64,000 nucleotides of DNA from Antedon mediterranea (taxonomy: Eukaryota; Echinodermata; Crinoidea; Comatulida; Antedonidae), in contig NC_092672.1 of the NCBI RefSeq assembly GCF_964355755.1, positions 7,688,001 through 7,752,000 on the forward strand, read 5' to 3'. A program made the translations under genes and the position numbers. The notes below the pieces were generated by a model. That model was not told the DNA's origin. It did no database searches and saw only the letters and a list, made by a program, of their open reading frames with translations. Below, piece after piece: positions 46,201-55,200 of this stretch (its first letter is position 1; the number at the start of each line of letters is the position of its first letter).

Positions 46201-49200
46201 TCATAGTATCGGTAGTCCCAGGACTAGTAGTCGTAGTATCGGTAGTTGCATGACTAGTAGTCGTAGTATCGGTAGTAGCAGGATTAGTAGTCGTAGTATC
46301 GGTAGTTGCAAGACTAGTAGTCGTAGTATCGGTAGTTGCAGGATTAGCAATCGTAATATCGGTAGTTGCAGGACTAGTAGTCGTAGTATCGGTAGTTGCA
46401 GGACTAGTTGTCGTAGTATCGGTAGTTGCAGGACTAGTAGTCGTAGTATCGGTAGTTGCAGGACTAGTAGTGGTAGTATCGGTAGTAGCAGGACTAGTAG
46501 TCGTAGTATCGGTAGTTACAGGACTAGTAGTCGTGGTATCGGTAGTTGCAGGATTAGTAGTCGTAGTATCGGTAGTTGCAGGACTAGTGATTGTAGTATC
46601 GGTAGTTGCAGGACTAGTAGTCGTAGTATCGCCAGTTGCAGGACTAGTAGTCGTAGTATCGTTAGTTGCAGGACTAGTAGTCGTAGTATCGGTAGTTGGA
46701 GGACTAGTAGTCGTAGTATCGGTAGTTGCAGGACTAGTAGTCGTAGTATCGGTAGTTGCAGGATTAGCAATCGTAGTATCGGTAGTTGCAGGAGTAGTAG
46801 TCGTAGTATCAGTAGTTGCAGACTAGTAGTCGTAGTATCGGTAGTTGCAGGATTAGCAATCGTAGTATCGGTAGTAGTAGGACTAGTAGTCGTAGTATCG
46901 GTAGTTGCAGGACTAGTAGTCGTAGTATCGGTAATTGCACGACTAGTAGTCGTAGTATCGGTAGTTGCAGGACTAGTAGTCGTAGTATCGGTAGTTACCG
47001 GACTAGTAGTCGTAGTATCGGTAGTTGCAGGACTAGTAGTCGTAGTATCGGTAGTTGCAGGAGTAGTAGTCGTAGTATCGATAGTTGCAGGACTAGTAGT
47101 CGTAGTACCGGTTGTTGTTGCAGAACTAGTAGGCCTAGTCGTAGTATCCGTAGTTGCAGGACTAGTAGTCGCAGTATCGGTAGTTGCAGGATTAGGAATC
47201 GTAGTATCGGTAGTAGCAGGACTAGTAGTCGTAATATCGGTAGTTGCAGGACTAGTAGTCGTAGTATCGGTAGTTGCAGGATTAGCAATCGTAGTATCGG
47301 TAGTTGCAGGACTAGTAGTCGTAGTATCAGTAGTTGCAGACTAGTAGTCGTAGTATCGGTAGTTGCAGGATTAGCAATCGTAGTGTCGGTAGTAGCAGGA
47401 ATAGTAGTCGTAGTATCGGTAGTTGCAGGACTAGTAGTCGTAGTATCGGTAATTGCACGACTAGTAGTCGTAGTATCGGTAGTTGCAGGACTATTAGTCG
47501 CAGTATCGGTAGTTACAGGACTAGTAGTCGTAGTATCGGTAAGTTGCAGGACTAGTAGTCGTAGTATCGGTAGTTGCAGGACTAGTAGTCGTAGTATCGG
47601 TAGTTGCAGGACTAGTAGTCGTAGTACCGGTTGTTGTTGCAGGACTAGTAGGCCTAGTCGTAGTATCCGTAGTTGCAGGACTAGTAGTCGCAGTATCGGT
47701 AGTTGCAGGATTAGCAATCGTAGTATCGGTAGTAGCAGGACTAGTAAGCGTATTATCAGTAGTTGCAGGACTAGTAATCGTAGTATCGGTAGTTGCAAGA
47801 TTAGCAATCGTAGTATTGGTAGTTGCAAGACTAGTAGTCGTAGTATCAGTAGTTGCAGACTAGTAGTCGTAGTATCGGTAGTAGCAGGACTAGTAGTCGT
47901 AGTATCGGTAGTAGCACGACTAGTAGTCGTAGTATCGGTAGTTGCAGGACTAGTAGTCGTAGTATCGGTAGTTGCACGACTAGTAGTCGTAGTATCGGTA
48001 GTTGCAGGACTAGTAGTCGTAGTATCGGTAGTTACAGGACTAGTAGTCGTAGTATCGGTAGTTGCAGGACTAGTAGTCGTAGTATCGGTAGTTGCATGAC
48101 TATTAGTTGTAGTATCGGTAGTTGCAGGACTAGTAGTCATTGTACCGGTAGTAGCAGGATTATTACAGTATTCGTAGTATCAGTAAGTATCAAGATTAGT
48201 AGTCGTAGTATCGGTATTAGCAGGACTACTACAGAAGTCATAGTATCCGTAGTAGCAGGATTGGTAGTCGTATCCTTAGTAGCAGGACTAGTAGTCGTAG
48301 TATCGGTAGTAGCAGGATTAGTGGTCGTAGTACCGGTAGTAGCAGGACTAGTAGTCGTAGTACCGGTAGTAGCAGGACTAGTAGTCGTAGTATCGGTAGT
48401 AGCAGGACTAGTAGTCGCAGCATCGGTAAGAAGCAGAACTAGTAGTCGGAGTATTTGTAGTAGCATAGTTGTATTAGCCAGTATCAATAATATTAGTAGT
48501 AATACCGGTAGTCGCAGGATTAGTAGAAGTAGTACCATTAGTGGATATATTAGTTGTAGCGGTACCGGTGGAATATACGACTGTGGTAACTTGTGGACGT
48601 TGAATCGGTGCTTTCACAATATTTTTTTCTGTTTTTTTAATAAAAAGAAGAAAAACACAATATTAGCAGGAATAAAAGTCGTAGTATCGGTAGTAACAGG
48701 ATTAATAGTCGTAGTATCGGTATTTGCAGGACTATTAGTCGTAGTATCGGTAGCAGCAGGATTAGTAGTCGTAGTATCGGTAGTTGCAGTACTAGTAGTC
48801 GTAGTATCGGTAGTTGAAGGACTAGTAGTCATAGTATCGGTAATTGCACGACTAGTAGTCGTAGTATCGGTAGTTGCAGAACTATTAGTCGCAGTATCGG
48901 TAGTTACAGGACTAGTAGTCGTAGTATCGGTAAGTTGCAGGACTAGTAGTCGTAGTATCGGTAGTTGCAGGACTAGTAGTCGTAGTATCGGTAGTTGCAG
49001 GACTAGTAGTCGTAGTACCGGTTGTTGTTGCAGGACTAGTAGGCCTAGTCGTAGTATCCGTAGTTGCAGGACTAGTAGTCGCAGTATCGGTAGTTGCAGG
49101 ATTAGCAATCGTAGTATCGGTAGTAGCAGGACTAGTAAGCGTATTATCAGTAGTTGCAGGACTAGTAGTCGTAGTATCGGTAGTTGCAAGATTAGCAATC

Positions 49201-52200
49201 GTAGTATCGGTAGTTGCAGGACTAGTAGTCGTAGTATCAGTAGTTGCAGACTAGAAGTCGTAGTATCGGTAGTAGCAGGACTAGTAGTCGTAGTATCGGT
49301 AGTAGCACGACTAGTAGTCGTAGTATCGGTAGTTGCAGGACTAGTAGTCGTAGTATCGGTAGTTGCACGACTAGTAGTCGTAGTATCGGTGGTTGCAGGA
49401 CTAGTAGTCGTAGTATCGGTAGTTACAGGACTAGTAGTCGTAGTATCGGTAGTTGCAGGACTAGTAGTCGTAGTATCGGTAGTTGCATGACTATTAGTTG
49501 TAGTATCGGTAGTTGCAGGACTAGTAGTCATTGTACCGGTAGTAGCAGGATTATTACAGTATTCGTAGTATCAGTAAGTATCAAGATTAGTAGTCGTAGT
49601 ATCGGTATTAGCAGGACTATTACAGAAGTCATAGTATCCGTAGTAGCAGGATTGGTAGTCGTATCCTTAGTAGCAGGACTAGTAGTCGTAGTATCGGTAG
49701 TAGCAGGATTAGTGGTCGTAGTACCGGTAGTAGCAGGACTAGTAGTCGTAGTACCGGTAGTAGCAGGACTAGTAGTCGTAGTATCGGTAGTAGCAGGACT
49801 AGTAGTCGCAGCATCGGTAAGAAGCAGAACTAGTAGTCGGAGTATTTGTAGTAGCATAGTTGTATTAGCCAGTATCAATAATATTAGTAGTAATACCGGT
49901 AGTCGCAGGATTAGTAGAAGTAGTACCATTAGTGGATATATTAGTTGTAGCGGTACCGGTGGAATATACGACTGTGGTAACTTGTGGACTTTGAATCGGT
50001 GCTTTCACAATATTTTTTTCTGTTTTTTTAATAAAAAGAAGAAAAACACAATATTAGCAGGAATAAAAGTCGTAGTATCGGTAGTAACAGGATTAATAGT
50101 CGTAGTATCGGTATTTGCAGGACTATTAGTCGTAGTATCGGTAGCAGCAGGATTAGTAGTCGTAGTATCGGTAGTTGCAGGACTAGTAGTCGTAGTATCG
50201 GTAGTTGCAGGACTAGTAGTCGTAGTATCGGTAGTAGCAGGATTTGCAATCGTAGTATCGGTAGTAGTCGGACTAGTAGTCGTACTATCGGTAGTAGCAG
50301 GATTTGCAATCGTAGTATCGGTAGTTGCAGGACTAGTAGTCGTAGTATCGGTAGTGCAGGACTAGTAGTCGTAGTATCGGTAGTGCAGGACTAGTAGTCG
50401 TAGTATCGGTAGTAGCAGGATTTGCAATCGTAGTATCGGTAGTTGCAGGACTAGTAGTCGTAGTATCGGTAGTAGCAGGATTTGCAATCGTAGTATCGGT
50501 AGTTGCAGGACTAGTAGTCGTAGTATCGGTAGTTGCAGGACTAGTAGTCGTAGTATCGGTAGTAGCAGGACTAGTAGTCGTAGTATCGGTAGTGCAGGAC
50601 TAGTAGTCGTAGTATCAGTAGTTGCAGGACTAGTAGTCGTAGTATCGGTAGTGGCAGGACTAGCAGACGTAGTATCGGTAGTAGCAGGACTAGTAGTCAT
50701 AGTATTGGTAGTAGCATGACTACACACTAGTAGTCGTGGCATTGGTAATAGCACAGTTCGCATTAATCAATATTGTCAGTAGTATCAATAATATTAGTAG
50801 TAATACCGGTAGTCGCAGGATTAGTAGAAGTAGTACCAGTAGTTGAAGGATTAGTTGTAGCGGTACCGGTGGAATATACGGCTGTGATAATCTGTGAACT
50901 TTGAATCTGTGCTGTCACAATATTTGTATCTGATTTTTTTTAAATAAAAACAAAGACACAATTAACGATGGCCTACACTCACTGAATGATCGATAGTTCC
51001 TCCGGGGTAAACGGAGTTCATACTGTGTTTTTAAAATAAACTCTCACACTTTCTCCGCAAGGAATTGTCTCACTAAAGATGCTAACCGGTTGTGGGCGAC
51101 TATTTATTAGTATGCATAATATGTTATTTAAATGTGTTTATGTCTTTGTCCTAAAAATTGTCTAAAGGGTGTGTCTGAACTTAATCGTCTGAACTTAATT
51201 AATAGAATGGTGCAAATTCTGCGGGAAAAAGTAAGTTTGGGTTTTCTATGTTTTAGTATATCATAGAATAGCATCTATGCCACTTTTAAATTCTTGCAAA
51301 AAAAAAAATCTGATATGTTTTTATCCTGTACAAATATGTTTTTAAATAAATAAATAAAATGCGAAGAGATGAGGCGCACGGCCAGACTAAAATAGTGAAT
51401 TATCTTCTTTTTTAAGTTTTTAAGTCTTTATTACATTTTTCCCACAAATGTGTATATCTACTGTTCTGCACCCAGCTTTATGAACATACCTTCAACATTT
51501 TCTGCAACAAAAATATCATCAACAGCTATAAATCCATACCTAGTAATTCCGGTAATCTTCACATAATTTCGCAATAAACGATTAGTAAATGCTGCACTTG
51601 CAAATGCCCATCCATATCTAATTGACTTAGAAATGTGAATTAAACGATGGGAAGAGCCTTTGAAATGGTGTGTTACCATTAGTGTTGTATCGCTGTTCAT
51701 GTAATAATTAAACTGAATAGATACACTTTTCCAATTTGTTGGTAAATCTGGACTCTGGATGTATTCGGAAGTATACCTTCCATTAGCTTCAACATAAATA
51801 TAATAATTACCTGAAAAAAATTTTGGTAATAATAAAGCAATGTATATTAAAATTAATATGCATTTTTTAAGAAATTGATATCCGCGTCTGCTTTTGCGAC
51901 CTTCTTGTTAAGTTTCTCAAACTGTCTAAGGTCCTGCTTGATTACTGTACTAGTCAAGGCAAAGTCATTAATGATGTGGCCAAACTTCCGAACAGAAAGT
52001 AAAATTAACACGAATTTGATAACAACATAAAAACTTTTAATGTCAGACATGTTTCGTCGTATTGTTATACAACATCATCAGTGAAGTGAGAGCTATACGC
52101 ATTTTCACATGAGGTTTAAATAGGTTTGTTTGTGCATAACAGGTGTAAAGAAATAAGTAGTATTATAATACGTACTGAACTACTTTGCATTAAATACTTA

Positions 52201-55200
52201 AAGATGTATTGTTCCTTTGACAAATTCCCAAAAAATAAAAAATAAAAGATTTGAAAAAAAGTTGGTCATTTTGAAGTATCATAATAGTTATTAACTTTCA
52301 CCAAAAAAATTAGTCGAAAAAAATCATTTAACTGCAATACAGACGTTTTGTTGTTCAAAAAATAACTTTGACTTCCAGTCAAAGTTTTCGATCAAAACAT
52401 ATCTCATAATGCAACACGCTTGTTTGGATATACTCTGTATGCATACTCATAAAAAATTCCTTGTGATCTGTGTGAGAACACCTTCTCAACCGTGACGAGT
52501 TGTAAACGATCCTAATTAGCATCATGCATACTCGTGGTTTGAAATCTTTGTTTATTTTCGCTCGCGACAATTTTCCAGACGAAATGTAATCAGATTAACT
52601 TACCTGTTAAATTACGTAAACTTGTTGTTTTTGGCCCGAATTTTCGACTTAAAGTGAATAACTTTAATACTACTTTGATATGGCCAATTTAAATTTAGAA
52701 TATTTTGACTTTCATTTTTTTGTGTTTCAAGGGAAAATACATCTTTAAGTTAATTGCATAGCTTTGAACTTGTTTGTTGAGTTCTGGACTCTTCCATTTA
52801 ATTTAGAGGGCTTCTTTAATTTTTAATTGATAGTTCGTGTTTGCCTTATCAATTACTAGCAATTATACCCGCCCCAGGGCGGGTTTCAAAATTAGTTTAC
52901 AGCCTTCTCAGTACATAACACCTGACGCCAGTATCTGTCTATACTCACCAACCTCCACCCATCTTCAATAACACCCCATATTCTTTCTTAAAAGCAAATT
53001 CTTCCCAGTGATCGACTAATTCAATTCAACCTACGCTTCAAATTGAGAGGAGTTTACATAGCTATGATGGGTCTAATAATGGTTGAAGTACGTTGTAAAT
53101 TGTGTAAATGAATAGGTGTCATATTGGCTGATAATTAAAATATCTAATTTAGATACTGCTGTCCCCCAGCCTTCTTTCTCCTTTCACCACCCAGCCACCA
53201 TCAACAAACCTTAACTCCTCCCCTGGACAGTTCAAATATAGTTACTTTTCCTAGTACAATTCCAATCATATAGGCTACTTCATTACGCTAGTATTTTCGC
53301 TCCTCCTCACCCTACAAACACACCCCAGATACACTGGGTGATATGTTGAAGACGGTTCCAGTACAAATTATGTTATTATCACTCCCCACCCATAATTCCT
53401 CAGTGGCAGTTTTCAAATGTAGTTTAAAACATTCCAAATACAGTTTTGGTCATGGTGATAGGCCTACATCCCCACCCCAAACTCCCAGCCGCTCCCCAGG
53501 AATAATTAAATACTTTAAAATTTTCAAACCACAATTCTGGTGTAAACAAAATCCCCACTATTCCCTGTACCCCAACTCCTAAAGCCTGTACTCCAACTTC
53601 CAAAGCTCCCAACCCCACTCTCCCACAATTGACGTTTTTTCCTTGGAGGCATGGTGATGTAGTTGAACACAGTAACAGTAAACAACATGTGTATGTTCAC
53701 ACAGGAATGGCTGTCTGTAATGAGACAATCCAAGAGACCGGTACATAGCTGGATATGGTTAAAGTACTTTGCTAAATGTGTAATTGAATAGGTGTCATAT
53801 TGGTTAATGAATAAAATATGTATATCTATATATCTATATTTCCCCAAACGCCTTGCTGAGGATAATTCAAATACTGTAAAACTTTTCTAGTATAATTTTA
53901 CAATTCGATAGCACCGAGGACAACTACCGAGCCCTAGCAAAAATGACATCACAAACCACCACACCCACCCACCTCCTCCCACAAAAACCCCAGGAGTGGG
54001 GGTACAATTGCCATCATGTTGATACCCCATATGTATGGTTACGTGCAGAAACAGATATTTGTATAACGAACAAAAATCGAAAGTGGGGGTTTTGACCACA
54101 TTTTGGTCCCTAACTTGGATCCTAGGTGGCGGATGATGTTGAAATATAGCTTAGAACATTCCCGGTACAATTGCGGTCATTTTGATACCCCAAAATGTAA
54201 GATTACGTGCAGTAACAAAAATGTGTATAACGAACAAACCAACAGACATACAGACGTACAAACTCTCTCACTTATAATATAGATTTAAAAACAAGTTTTG
54301 TTAATGTGTGTCTTACAATTCGTATCTTTAATTAAGTGTTTATATCATGTGCGAATGTTTATCTCTATGTAAATGCTCTTCTATCCGCGTTGTATAATGT
54401 CGGGAAGTTTCCCCAATATGCATTTTGTTATTGTGATATTGAAATAAAGAATTTTTATTTGAATAAATTAGCTGTTGATATAAAGTTTGCGGTATACCAC
54501 GTGTATTAGTTCTGAAAAGAACTGTTGAGTTTCTATACTTTGATCGTCCTCTAGGACAACTACCCGCTTAGGACAACTACCACGCGGACAATTACTCTCT
54601 AGGACAACTACCACGCGGACAATTACTCCCTAGGACAACTACCACCCGGACAATTACCCCCTAGGACAACTACCACCCGGACAACTACCTTCTATGACAA
54701 CTACCCTCTAGGACAACTTCTATTTTATTTAGATTCCCTCGGATCTGGGACTTAATCCTTCAGATGTTCAGGACATGTGCGTAAACCTACTTGATGTTAA
54801 AATGTTTTCTGTTAAGCTTAAAAAGAGTTTTTTTACGAAAGAAAATGTTAGTGTTAGTGTTGCTTATCTTTTATTTTATATTATTCAGTTATGTATCTAT
54901 CTATCATGATCTTCTATGAGTTTGAAATAACCAATGTTTGGTCTTAACCATTCTATTTAATTATTTTAAATTTGGGATGGGACGTCCCATCAAAAAAGAT
55001 GAGTCCCTCAGTAAAATCCGGAATAAATTGAATTGAATATTCCCCTTGGAAAACTACCCCTCTCAACAACACACAATGGACAACTATAATAACTAACCTC
55101 ATGACACCAACACCTTAGTCTTTTCATTTAAGTTCATTTATTTTGCTTTTTTTTTATAATAATAAATTACGTTTGACATGAAGATGCCGTATAGAAATCT

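Larger units (their letters stand above)
43090..50929 (-). repeat. 30-bp coding minisatellite with higher-order structure (RTK mucin array)
   Basis: The unit ACTAGTCCTGCAACTACCGA followed by TACTACGACT is repeated roughly 250 times. Block 44340-46245 recurs at 46246-48150 (offset 1906) and block 47853-48780 recurs at 49244-50170 (offset 1391). Single-base indels (for example GCAGACTAG at 44911, 45428, 45947, 46816, 47334, 47853) break the coding frame in several places, and one-base insertions (GGTAAGTTGC near 45632 and 47538) restore it. Confidence 0.95.

Noticed and set aside
43094-49490. Long plus-strand frames rich in VVVVSVVAGL or SRSIGSCRTS across the 43-50 kb array
   Set aside because: A 30-bp repeat without stops leaves several frames open. 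Only the minus-strand Thr-rich frame fits the splice phases and the domain order.
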